From Sphingobacteriaceae bacterium (GTDB taxonomy: Bacteria; Bacteroidota; Bacteroidia; B-17B0; Aurantibacillaceae), in the NCBI GenBank assembly GCA_947453445.1, contig CANGGP010000009.1, positions 1 to 64,000 of the forward strand: a DNA stretch of 64,000 nucleotides, in the 5' to 3' direction. The notes under the pieces were generated by a model that was not told the DNA's origin, did no database searches, and was given only the letters and a program-made list of their open reading frames with translations. This document shows positions 44,099 through 51,452 of this stretch, piece by piece (within the stretch, counting starts at the first letter, position 1; each line of letters opens with the position of its first letter). Made by a program: the position numbers and the translations under genes.

Positions 44099-45390
44099 TT
44101 TTCTTCAATCACTTTAAAGCGCACAAAATCTACGCTTTGGCCGGTTCTTTTAAGAATGGTAATGTCGTATCCATCCGACTTTCTTTTATCGTTAACGGCA
44201 GGTATTCTCCCGAAAATATAATTGATATAACCTGAAATGGTTTCGTATTGCGGGTTTTCAGGTAAGGCAAGCGGCAGTACTTGGTTAACATCTGTTACCG
44301 GAGCTTGTGCGTTCACAATAAATTCAATATCGCTTTTCTTTTCAACATTTGGCTTTTCTTCATCGTGCTCATCCTGAATTTCACCCACCAACTCTTCAAT
44401 AATGTCTTCCATGGTGATTAAGCCGGCCAATGAACCAAACTCATTTGTTACGATGGCCATTTGAATGTGGTGCTTTTGGAAATCACGCAACAATTCATTG
44501 ATCTTCATGCTTTCGGGCACATAGTGCACCGGGCGCATGATATCTTTTAAAGTTCTAAATTTATTATCTACCAAAGCCTTTAACAAATCCTTACTATGCA
44601 CAATGCCAATAACATTATCGAGGTCGCCCAAATAAAGAGGAAATCGGGAGAAACCTTCTTCAATGATTTTTTTTGAAATTTCATTTTTCCCAATTTCTAC
44701 ATCAAGCGCCACCACGCGGTTTTTAGGCACCATAATTTGTTTAACGATACGGTCGTCGAAGTCAAATACATTTTGAATCAATTCGTTTTCACTGGGTTTA
44801 ATGGCCCCGCCTTCTTCGCTTTCAGTTAATATTAAACGCAATTCTTCTTCCGAATGAAAATCTTCTTCGCCAACTTTTGTTACCCCTAAAATGTTGAGCG
44901 CAAAATTGGACGTTTTGTTTAGCAACCAAATAAAAGGAGAGCAAACAACATAAAAAAAGCGCATGGGCAATGCCACAAACATGGCGGCTTGCAAGCAATA
45001 TTTAATACCAATCATTTTAGGTATCTGCTCGCCAAGTGTGACATGAAAAAATGTAAGTAAGGCCAATGCAATTGGCAATGAAATACTATGAACGGTAATG
45101 GTGTTGGCCACCAATCCGGTTTTGGTAAAAAATGCAATCACTATTTCTGAAATAACCTCTTCACCAACAGCACCTAAAGCCAAAGAAGCTAAGGTAATGC
45201 CCAATTGCGTAGCCGACAAATAGGCATCCAATTTTTCAAGCAATCCTTTTGCGGTGATGGCTCTTTTGCTGCCTTTTTGAACTTTTACATCCAATTGAGA
45301 AGCCCTTACCTTTACCAAGGCAAATTCGGCCGCTACAAAAAAACCGTTAATTAAAATGAGTAAAAATGTAATGAGGAGTCCGGAAACCAT
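44095..45390 (-). CDS. CNNM/CorC-type (hemolysin family) membrane protein
   Basis: A 431-residue protein with a DUF21/CNNM transmembrane domain (residues about 1-190; LLITFLLILINGFFVAAEFA, LSATQLGITLASLALGAVGE), two CBS domains (about 210-330; MVPKNRVVALDVEIGKNEIS, IVTNEFGSLAGLITMEDIIE) and a C-terminal CorC_HlyC domain (residues about 345-431; SGYINYIFGRIP). Such proteins are linked to magnesium or cobalt transport; the older label hemolysin is not informative. The CBS pair suggests nucleotide sensing. It lies between a small HTH gene and the methyltransferase it overlaps. Confidence 0.92.
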   Translation of the reverse strand: MVSGLLITFLLILINGFFVAAEFALVKVRASQLDVKVQKGSKRAITAKGLLEKLDAYLSATQLGITLASLALGAVGEEVISEIVIAFFTKTGLVANTITVHSISLPIALALLTFFHVTLGEQIPKMIGIKYCLQAAMFVALPMRFFYVVCSPFIWLLNKTSNFALNILGVTKVGEEDFHSEEELRLILTESEEGGAIKPSENELIQNVFDFDDRIVKQIMVPKNRVVALDVEIGKNEISKKIIEEGFSRFPLYLGDLDNVIGIVHSKDLLKALVDNKFRTLKDIMRPVHYVPESMKINELLRDFQKHHIQMAIVTNEFGSLAGLITMEDIIEELVGEIQDEHDEEKPNVEKKSDIEFIVNAQAPVTDVNQVLPLALPENPQYETISGYINYIFGRIPAVNDKRKSDGYDITILKRTGQSVDFVRFKVIEEK

Positions 45391-45438
45391 ATTTATAGTT
45401 CAAAGATAACATTTTGTAGAAAATATGAAATGCAAAAA

Positions 45439-45789
45439 TTAATGGGGAATTTTCGCAATATGTTCTTCTTTAAGTGCTATAATTTGTTTGAGTAAAGTTA
45501 TTTCTTGTTGTAATGCAGCTTTTGTTTTTTCGCTGTCGTCGCCTGTCCAAAGACGGTTGATGTAATAAGGCTTTTGGGTGTAATCAAATTTTGGTTGTTC
45601 TGCTCTAAAGAAACTATATAGGGGTACGCGGAGGGTTTTAGAGATGTCTTCTAAACTTCTTAATTCCAAGGTTCTGTTATTAAGGGCCTGGGTTAAATCA
45701 TCTTCCGACATGTGCAAATAACCGGCTAAATCAGAAAAAGTGTAATGCTCTTTTTCTAATATTTCAATTATTTTAGATTTTATTTCCAT
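45439..45789 (-). CDS. XRE-type helix-turn-helix protein with C-terminal helix
   Basis: A 116-residue protein. Residues 5-60 form a Cro/C1-type HTH (HYTFSDLAGYLHMSEDDLTQ, SLEDISKTLRVPLYSFFRAE). Residues 85-115 form an amphipathic helix (KAALQQEITLLKQIIALKEE) that could dimerise. This compact HTH plus coiled-coil layout is common in Bacteroidota. The target is unknown. It may precede the CNNM-type gene in one transcript (48-nt gap). Confidence 0.82.
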   Translation of the reverse strand: MEIKSKIIEILEKEHYTFSDLAGYLHMSEDDLTQALNNRTLELRSLEDISKTLRVPLYSFFRAEQPKFDYTQKPYYINRLWTGDDSEKTKAALQQEITLLKQIIALKEEHIAKIPH

Positions 45790-45823
45790 TTTAAGGAACT
45801 TGAAATTTAAATGCAGATTAAAA

Positions 45824-45851
45824 AAAAGCCGGATTCAACAACCCGGCTTTT
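45824..45851 (-). terminator. Intrinsic terminator of rplS
   Basis: AAAAGCCGG and CCGGCTTTT form a 9-bp perfect stem over a 10-nt loop; the - strand T-run corresponds to the A7 at 45821-45827. Confidence 0.88.
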
Positions 45852-45875
45852 AAGTAAATATAATGAATGTGGTTC

Positions 45876-46241
45876 TTATTTAACAGCCGCAGTTTGCAAT
45901 TTTTCGCGAATACGTGCCGCTTTACCGGTTAAATCACGTAAGTAGAATAATTTAGCACGACGAACAATACCGATTTTGTTTAATTCAATTTTTTCAATAA
46001 AAGGAGATGCAATTGGGAAAATACGCTCAACACCGACACCGTTACTCATTTTACGAACAGTAAAAGAAGCTGTTGTGCTAATGTTTTTGCGTTGAATTAC
46101 AACACCTGTAAATTGCTGAACACGCTCTTTGTCGCCCTCTTTAATTTTGTATGAAACAGTAATTGTATCACCGGCTTTAAAAGCAGGGTGGTTGGCCTTA
46201 GGACTAACTTGACTGGCTACGTAATCTAATAAATGACTCAT
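45876..46241 (-). CDS. rplS: 50S ribosomal protein L19
   Basis: A 121-residue L19. [60 protein letters not shown] and [20 protein letters not shown] are diagnostic. It has its own promoter and terminator, rather than lying in a trmD operon. Confidence 0.97.
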   Translation of the reverse strand: MSHLLDYVASQVSPKANHPAFKAGDTITVSYKIKEGDKERVQQFTGVVIQRKNISTTASFTVRKMSNGVGVERIFPIASPFIEKIELNKIGIVRRAKLFYLRDLTGKAARIREKLQTAAVK

Positions 46242-46314
46242 TTTTTTTTGTTTTAATTATTTATTCGTTCAAGCATTCTTTACATTGTGTAAACAGCGGC
46301 TGATAAACGGGGCA

Positions 46315-46347
46315 CAAATATACATTTATTTTTGCAAACTAAGCAAA
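46315..46347 (-). promoter_or_regulatory. Promoter of rplS
   Basis: On the - strand TTTG (46347-46344), a 21-nt spacer and TATATTTG (46322-46315) fit the Bacteroidota consensus with a slightly long spacer. Confidence 0.6.
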
Positions 46348-46364
46348 TTCGTGGCGAATTTTTA

Positions 46365-46372
46365 TACTTTTG
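46365..46372 (+). promoter_or_regulatory. Candidate -7 box for the tRNA-Leu transcript
   Basis: TACTTTTG matches TAnnTTTG and lies about 65 nt upstream of the tRNA. No clean -33 TTTG is seen. The leader includes a small CTCAAC/GTTGAG hairpin at 46411-46426. Confidence 0.45.
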
Positions 46373-46437
46373 CCCTCGAAAGAGCATTCATTGTTCACTC
46401 AAGAGTTTGTCTCAACTGTTGTTGAGAAGTATCACAT

Positions 46438-46518
46438 GCCCAGGTGTTGGAATGGTATACAAGTACGCTTGAGGTGCGTATGCCGCAAGGCGTGAGAGTT
46501 CGAGTCTCTTCCTGGGTA
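46438..46518 (+). tRNA. tRNA-Leu (anticodon GAG)
   Basis: A class II tRNA with acceptor stem GCCCAGG/CCTGGGT, D arm TTG...CAA, anticodon stem TACGC/GCGTA around loop TTGAGGT (anticodon GAG, reads CUC and CUU), long variable arm TGCCGCAAGGCGT and T arm GAGAG-TTCGAGT-CTCTT, then discriminator A. CCA is not encoded, as is usual in Bacteroidota. Confidence 0.95.
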
Positions 46519-46520
46519 CA

Positions 46521-46589
46521 AAAACAGAGTGAGAATGATAGCGAGAGCGAACATTCGAGCTCTGTTTTTTCTTCATTCTCATTCTGTTT
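46521..46589 (+). terminator. tRNA-Leu terminator overlapping an alternative hairpin
   Basis: AAAACAGAG (46521-46529) pairs with CTCTGTTTT (46560-46568), followed by TT. The same left arm, extended as AAACAGAGTGAGAATGA (46522-46538), can instead pair with 46573-46589 (16 of 17 Watson-Crick, one wobble). The two folds exclude each other. Confidence 0.65.
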
Positions 46590-46605
46590 CTCATTAAATA
46601 GCAGA

Positions 46606-46949
46606 ATGTTTGAATTCCAAAATCTTGAAGTCTATAAAAAAGCAAAGGTTTTTCATTTAGAATGCAAAAGCTTAATATTTAAAAATAAGTTAGATAATTT
46701 TGTAAAAGATCAAGTGGCAGGGCTTCATTTATCATCGTTTTGAACATTGCTGAAGGCTCTGGAAAATTCTCAAAGCCCGACAGAAAAAATTACTTTACAA
46801 CAGCAAGAGAATCAGTTTTCGAATGCGTTGCAATCTTTGATACGCTTCATGATACAAGTGAAATTAAAACAGAAGATTTCGAAAAGTATTTAAAAGACGC
46901 AGATGAAATGTCAAGAATTCTGTACACTATGATTAAAAATTTGAGTTAG
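46606..46949 (+). pseudogene. Frameshifted four-helix-bundle (S23/IVP-type) protein
   Basis: The first part, MFEFQNLEVYKKAKVFHLEC from ATG 46606, and the second, VLNIAEGSGKFSKPDRKNYF, are the two halves of a four-helix-bundle protein of the 23S rRNA intervening-sequence type (about 115 residues). They are in different frames. The break lies near 46716-46719 in GTGGCAGGG: one missing base would restore Asp-Gln-Val-x-Arg-Ala-Ser in frame with the second half, which ends IFDTLHDTSEIKTEDFEKYL ... MIKNLS at TAG 46947-46949. This is a genuine frameshift, a sequencing error or, less likely, programmed frameshifting. Members of the family often sit near RNA genes; this one follows tRNA-Leu by 87 nt. 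Confidence 0.75.
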
Positions 46950-46984
46950 CTTTCGTTAACATTTTAACTGATTGAAAATTATCC

Positions 46985-47109
46985 AAAAAGTTCGATAAAT
47001 CCAACCCTCAGGGTACGGCAAAAGCCCTGTGGGCTTTTGAGCGCAATAGTGCGATGGCACTTGCAAATGAAAGCGGTTTCTCATGCATATGGGAGCCGCT
47101 TTTTGTTTT
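46985..47109 (+). ncRNA. Candidate structured small RNA ending in a terminator
   Basis: Four hairpins follow each other: ACCC/GGGT (47004-47014), AAAAGCCC/GGGCTTTT (47020-47038, 3-nt loop), a small CGCA/TGCG stem (about 47042-47054) and a terminator stem AAGCGGTTTC/GGGAGCCGCTT (47071-47102) with TTTTGTTTT. The first part, GTTCGATAAATCC...GGGTAC, faintly recalls a tRNA 3' end. No conserved RNA family is recognised and no good promoter is seen, so this is tentative. Confidence 0.35.
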
Positions 47110-47376
47110 AGAACACTGAATTAAATCGAAAATGAGGGCGATAGGATTCCGAAAGCTATTGGGATCAAGCTCTGTTTTTCTTCCTTTTCATTCTGATTTC
47201 ACTTATTAAAATTAAATCACAAGCATATCACTCATGACCGATTTGCAGCTTGCTTAGCAGTTGCAAAAACCGTTCATCTTACTATTACAATTTGAGTGTG
47301 CTTTTGCTTTGATTAAAAAGATTTTAGGCAGGTAAGGATGAACCGGAAACGCCTTCACAAGATTGTTAGACGTACT
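47110..47376. other. AT-rich gap
   Basis: Apart from AAGCTCTGTTTTTCTTC at about 47165-47182, which repeats part of the tRNA-Leu trailer at 46558-46575, I see nothing supportable here before the SulP gene end. Confidence 0.4.
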
Positions 47377-49083
47377 TCATAATTCAAAACTATGATCATT
47401 GGTGGTACGTATTTTACGCTCATCTATAATTTTACAAATCACTTCATGCAGCGAATCTCGCCTGCCTACATGTCCAAACAAATTTTCAACATCTTCAGTC
47501 CTTAAAATATCTCGCACCTCAGCATGGGCCTCAGCCAAACGAAATGATATTCCGCGTACTTTTAATTCAATGTACAGTCGCTTAATGAACTTTGCGCCCG
47601 CCGAATCAATGAAAGCCGAAGTGCTTAAATCCAAAATCACCGCCTGAACCTCAGAAGTACTGCAATTTATTCGATTCCAAATGCCTTTGTGGATGTTGTT
47701 CACGTTAAAATAAAGTAAAGGTGATTCTACCCTCACCAAAATTAATCCGTTAATTAATTCATTGTCGGGATGTCGTTTCACATCACTGTAACGATTACTG
47801 CCCGGTATTCTTCCTAAAAAGGCAACATGTGGACTTGAAACCACTTTAATAATCAGAATTAAAGAGAGCATCGCACCAATGATCACACCATTCAAAATGC
47901 CAAATAACAACACACTTAAAAATGCGCAAATGGCCACCAAAAAATCTTGTTTGTTTACTTTATAAAGCCGAATGAACTCTTCAATGTCGACCAATCCTTT
48001 AATGGCAACAATCACCACAACGGCCAATATAACTGTTGGTAAATTATGCAACAAACCTGTAAAAAATAACAAACAGATGGCAATGCTCATGGATGCAAAT
48101 ATCAACGACATTGGTGTTTTTGCACCCGCCTTTTCGTTCACCGCCGATTGCGACAAACCGCCACTCACCGGATATCCATGTCCAAATGCAATGGCCATAT
48201 TGGCCGCGCCCAAAGCCAAAAGTTCTTGTCCCGGGTCAATGTTTTCACCCGTTTTTTTAGCCAATGTTTTAGCCGCTGAAATACTTTCTACATAGGCCAA
48301 CAAAAAACAAGCAAAAGCCAAGGCAGCATCGCTTTCTAAATCGTTTAAGTCAAATTGAGGCCAATAAAATTCGGGTAAGCCCGAAGGGATTATGCCAACA
48401 GTATTAAAACCATATGTAGCTAAAGGACTAAAGGTCATCACCAGAATAGAAACAATCACCAATTGAATGGCAATGGGTTTGCCCGGAAATATTTTTTCAG
48501 CGACAATCAATAATATTAGCGCAGTAATACCAAAAAGCAGTATCACAAAATTGGTATCAGGTAATTGCGTGATCAAAATTTTTGCCCGCTCTATAAAATT
48601 ATGACCGCCGCCACTTAATCCAAATATTTTTGGCACCTGTGTTAAACCAATCGTTAGAGCAGCCCCGGCTTTAAAACCTATCAAAATTGTTTCACTGATA
48701 AAATTAATCATACTGCTCAACTTGAGTAAGTAGGCAGTAATACTCATGAAGGCAAATAACAAAGCAGTTGTTGAGGCAATGTCCATCCAACGATGTGCAT
48801 CTCCCTTTGATAAAGCGGCAATGGCAGTGCCAATTAAGATCGAAATGGCAGAAGTGGGACCAACCGCTAATTGTGAACTTGAACCAAAAATGGCATAAAA
48901 TAATCCGCCAATCAAATACCCGTAAATGCCGTATTGAGGCGGTAAACCGGCCAAAGTTGCATAAGCCAATGAAACCGGAATGGCGTAAGCCGTTAAAGTA
49001 AATCCCGAAAAAATATCAGCCTTAAAAAAATTGAAATTATATTGAGGCAGCCAATTAAGTATTGGGAAAATTCTTTTCCACAT
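47377..49083 (-). CDS. SulP family anion transporter with STAS domain
   Basis: A 568-residue inner-membrane transporter. The N-terminal SulP core has about 11-14 hydrophobic segments, starting LPQYNFNFFKADIFSGFTLT / AYAIPVSLAYATLAGLPPQY and PTSAISILIGTAIAALSKGD. The C-terminal STAS domain (residues about 430-560) is visible as LILVRVESPLLYFNVNNIHK and VILDLSTSAFIDSAGAKFIK. Family members move sulfate, bicarbonate or other anions with Na+ or H+; the substrate cannot be read here. There is no linked carbonic anhydrase gene. It faces away from the small membrane protein upstream (107-nt gap). Confidence 0.93.
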   Translation of the reverse strand: MWKRIFPILNWLPQYNFNFFKADIFSGFTLTAYAIPVSLAYATLAGLPPQYGIYGYLIGGLFYAIFGSSSQLAVGPTSAISILIGTAIAALSKGDAHRWMDIASTTALLFAFMSITAYLLKLSSMINFISETILIGFKAGAALTIGLTQVPKIFGLSGGGHNFIERAKILITQLPDTNFVILLFGITALILLIVAEKIFPGKPIAIQLVIVSILVMTFSPLATYGFNTVGIIPSGLPEFYWPQFDLNDLESDAALAFACFLLAYVESISAAKTLAKKTGENIDPGQELLALGAANMAIAFGHGYPVSGGLSQSAVNEKAGAKTPMSLIFASMSIAICLLFFTGLLHNLPTVILAVVVIVAIKGLVDIEEFIRLYKVNKQDFLVAICAFLSVLLFGILNGVIIGAMLSLILIIKVVSSPHVAFLGRIPGSNRYSDVKRHPDNELINGLILVRVESPLLYFNVNNIHKGIWNRINCSTSEVQAVILDLSTSAFIDSAGAKFIKRLYIELKVRGISFRLAEAHAEVRDILRTEDVENLFGHVGRRDSLHEVICKIIDERKIRTTNDHSFEL

Positions 49084-49189
49084 AATTTAATTTTTGCTTT
49101 TTTTTAAGAATGAAGATAGAGATTAATTTATTAAAAGTATGTCGCCAAAGCATTCAATGACATTAATCACAACCTTGTTAATTACCGGG

Positions 49190-49411
49190 CTACTTTCTTA
49201 GCCACACAAAAAAACGCTTGTTGATATAAGGTATATAAAAATAGGCCATTAGCGGAACCAAAATTAAACTCATGATCAAAGTGCGTAAAGGAGGTATTAA
49301 GCCTGATAACAACGGTAAAACTGTCATCGACAAAATGGTGATTACAGGATAAATAAAACACCAAACCAAGAGTGCAAATTTCCATTTTTTGGGTGCTGAA
49401 GGAGCGTTCAT
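49190..49411 (-). CDS. Small two-helix membrane protein
   Basis: A 73-residue protein with two hydrophobic helices (LLVWCFIYPVITILSMTVLP and LIMSLILVPLMAYFYIPYIN) and a basic C-terminus. The pattern KKWKFALLVWCFIYPVIT... LRTLIMSLILVPLMAYF recalls the membrane tail attached to some antibiotic-biosynthesis-monooxygenase proteins, here as a free-standing gene. An overlapping longer open frame (49182-49439) gives a protein without that pattern and was discarded. Function is unknown. Confidence 0.65.
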   Translation of the reverse strand: MNAPSAPKKWKFALLVWCFIYPVITILSMTVLPLLSGLIPPLRTLIMSLILVPLMAYFYIPYINKRFFVWLRK

Positions 49412-49493
49412 GTATTTTCTTTTTCGCGAATATATTCACTAATTCCTTAAATCTTGTTTAACCTCCCAAGCAATTTTTGTAAATTCACAGTCC

Positions 49494-50486
49494 ATGCCGC
49501 AACAAACACTCAAAATTAAAACCATGAAATGGGTTCTCATTATCGGAACCTTGTTGATGGGAATAAAGTTTTACGCTTATTTTTTAACGCAATCCAATGC
49601 CATTTTAACCGATGCCATCGAATCAATCGTAAATGTTCTCGCCGGGATGTTCGCACTATACAGCTTGTATTATGCGGCGCGTCCAAAAGACGAAGACCAT
49701 CCTTATGGCCACGGTAAAATTGAATTTTTATCGAGTGGGGTAGAGGGCGGTATGATTTTTTTAGCAGGGATAGCCATGTTAATTAAAGGCGGCATAGCCT
49801 TTTTGCATCCCGAACCACTTCACCACATTGATATCGGACTTTATCTTTCTGCTTTTTCAGGAATTGTAAATTATATTATGGCGCGTGTTTTAATTGCGCG
49901 TGGAAATGCAATGCACTCTACCACCATGGTAGCCGATGGTAAACACCTCATGACCGATACCTGGAGCAGTGTGGGTTTGGTAATTGGTTTAGTACTGATT
50001 TATCTTACGCAGTTATATTGGATTGATTATGTGATCACCGTTCTACTAGGCTTTTTGATTACTTATACCGGTTTCGGACTGATTAAAGAATCAATATTTA
50101 ATTTGTTGGATAAAACCGATTATAAAAAAATTGAACACCTTATTACTTTTCTGAATTCTAAGAGAAAACCTTCTTGGATCGACATCCACAACCTTCGCGT
50201 GGTGAAGTATGGTTCTGTTGTTCACGTTGATTGTCACATGACCTTGCCTTGGTATTTTTCGCTTGAAGAAGCCCACACAGAAGTAGATGCACTGGGCCAA
50301 CTGGCGCTGGAAGAATTAAATTATCAAATCGAATTTTTTATTCACGCCGATCCTTGTTTACCGCATTCATGCACCATTTGCCAATTAAGTGAATGCAAAG
50401 AACGCAAGAAAGATTTTGTTCAAAAATTAAATTGGGACATGCAAAATGTTTTGCCTGATTCCAAACATTCTGCACTCGGCAAATAA
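49494..50486 (+). CDS. Cation diffusion facilitator (CDF) family transporter
   Basis: A 330-residue CDF metal exporter of the inner membrane (Zn2+, Fe2+ or similar in exchange for H+). Six membrane segments are expected; TM2 holds LTDAIESIVNVLAGMFALYS with the metal-ligand Asp, the loop DHPYGHGKIEFLSSGVEGGM follows, and TM5 carries VADGKHLMTDTWSSVGLVIG with the HxxxD ligands. The C-terminal cytoplasmic domain ends in a Cys/His-rich tail (ADPCLPHSCTICQLSECKER) that could bind metal, an addition beyond the basic fold. It lies 55 nt before an acyltransferase gene on the same strand. Confidence 0.93.
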   Translation: MPQQTLKIKTMKWVLIIGTLLMGIKFYAYFLTQSNAILTDAIESIVNVLAGMFALYSLYYAARPKDEDHPYGHGKIEFLSSGVEGGMIFLAGIAMLIKGGIAFLHPEPLHHIDIGLYLSAFSGIVNYIMARVLIARGNAMHSTTMVADGKHLMTDTWSSVGLVIGLVLIYLTQLYWIDYVITVLLGFLITYTGFGLIKESIFNLLDKTDYKKIEHLITFLNSKRKPSWIDIHNLRVVKYGSVVHVDCHMTLPWYFSLEEAHTEVDALGQLALEELNYQIEFFIHADPCLPHSCTICQLSECKERKKDFVQKLNWDMQNVLPDSKHSALGK

Positions 50487-50523
50487 GCGTTCATGATTCA
50501 ATTTTTTTATCCCTTCTTTTTTT

Positions 50524-50532
50524 TATAATTTG
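50524..50532 (+). promoter_or_regulatory. Candidate -7 box of the acyltransferase gene
   Basis: TATAATTTG ends 9 nt before the ATG at 50542, so the leader would be almost absent. The -33 position is only T-rich. Confidence 0.4.
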
Positions 50533-50541
50533 CAACCTTAA

Positions 50542-51402
50542 ATGACAGCGGATAACAAGTTTATTGACATTGAAAATGTTTTAAAACAAAAAGCCCACAA
50601 ACTTTACAAGTGGCTTCCTCGCTTTGCTATTCGTTATGTTAAACGCCTATTGCATGAGGATGATATCAATAACGCCATGCGTGTGTTACATGATAAAAGG
50701 GGACTTGATTTCAATAAAAAAGCACTCACAGTCATTAAAGCAAAAGTAGAATCCATTCATGCCGAACGTATTCCGGTGCATGAAAATGTAACTGTTGCTG
50801 CAAATCATCCTTTGGGCGGATTAGATGGGATGGCGCTAATTCAAGCTGTTGGAGAAGTTAGGCCCGATGTGTATTTTTTTGTAAATGATGTTCTCAAAAG
50901 CATTACCAATTATGGCGAAGTATTTGTTGCCGTTAATAAATTAGGCGCTGCATCAGCCGGTTCACTTCGCACAATGGAAGAAATTTTCCGTCAAGGTGGC
51001 GCTGTGCTTATCTTTCCTGCCGGCTTAGTTTCCCGAAAAATGAATGGCATTGTGCGCGATTTAAGTTGGAAAAAAAGCTTTGTCACCCAAGCCATCGACC
51101 ACAAACGCTTGGTGCAACCGGTGTTTATTGAAGGCGAAAACTCTAAATTCTTTTACAATTTCGCCATTTGGCGTAAACGCTTGGGCATAAAAGCCAATAT
51201 CGAAATGATTTTGTTACCCGACGAAATGTTTAGGGCAAACAAGAAAGAAATTAGAATTCACTTTGGATACCCTTTTAGTTATAAAGTGTTCGATCAATCG
51301 AAAAGCCATAAAGCCTGGGCAGATAAAGTATACGAATACATTTACTCTCCCGAATTTATGAAACACCTTCCCTTCGAAGAGTACCTCAAGCTGAAGCCCT
51401 AA
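50542..51402 (+). CDS. 1-acylglycerol-3-phosphate-type acyltransferase
   Basis: A 286-residue acyltransferase. Motif I is ANHPLGGLDGMALIQ, an H-x5-D version of the usual HX4D, as in the plsC-like subfamily that includes proteins annotated as glycerol acyltransferases in Bacteroidota. The later motif FPAGLVSRKMNGIVRDLSWK holds the substrate-binding Pro/Gly/Arg region. It probably transfers an acyl group from acyl-ACP or acyl-CoA to a lipid precursor at the membrane. Related genes make glycine or ornithine lipids (GlsA-like) in other Bacteroidota; I cannot separate these roles. It starts 55 nt after the CDF gene. Confidence 0.8.
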   Translation: MTADNKFIDIENVLKQKAHKLYKWLPRFAIRYVKRLLHEDDINNAMRVLHDKRGLDFNKKALTVIKAKVESIHAERIPVHENVTVAANHPLGGLDGMALIQAVGEVRPDVYFFVNDVLKSITNYGEVFVAVNKLGAASAGSLRTMEEIFRQGGAVLIFPAGLVSRKMNGIVRDLSWKKSFVTQAIDHKRLVQPVFIEGENSKFFYNFAIWRKRLGIKANIEMILLPDEMFRANKKEIRIHFGYPFSYKVFDQSKSHKAWADKVYEYIYSPEFMKHLPFEEYLKLKP

Positions 51403-51452
51403 TACTAGAATTAGTCAGGTGATTTTTTTTGTTACTGAAAGTGAATCAAATA

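Noticed and set aside
46444-46605. Open frame running through tRNA-Leu into the four-helix-bundle gene
   Set aside because: The first part is tRNA and trailer sequence; the protein begins at ATG 46606.
46438-47210. Integrative element using tRNA-Leu as attachment site
   Set aside because: There is no integrase, and the tRNA 3' end is not repeated exactly; only vague similarity exists near 46990-47016.
49182-49439. Longer open frame overlapping the small membrane protein
   Set aside because: It has no hydrophobic or conserved pattern, while the 49190-49411 frame gives two clear membrane helices.
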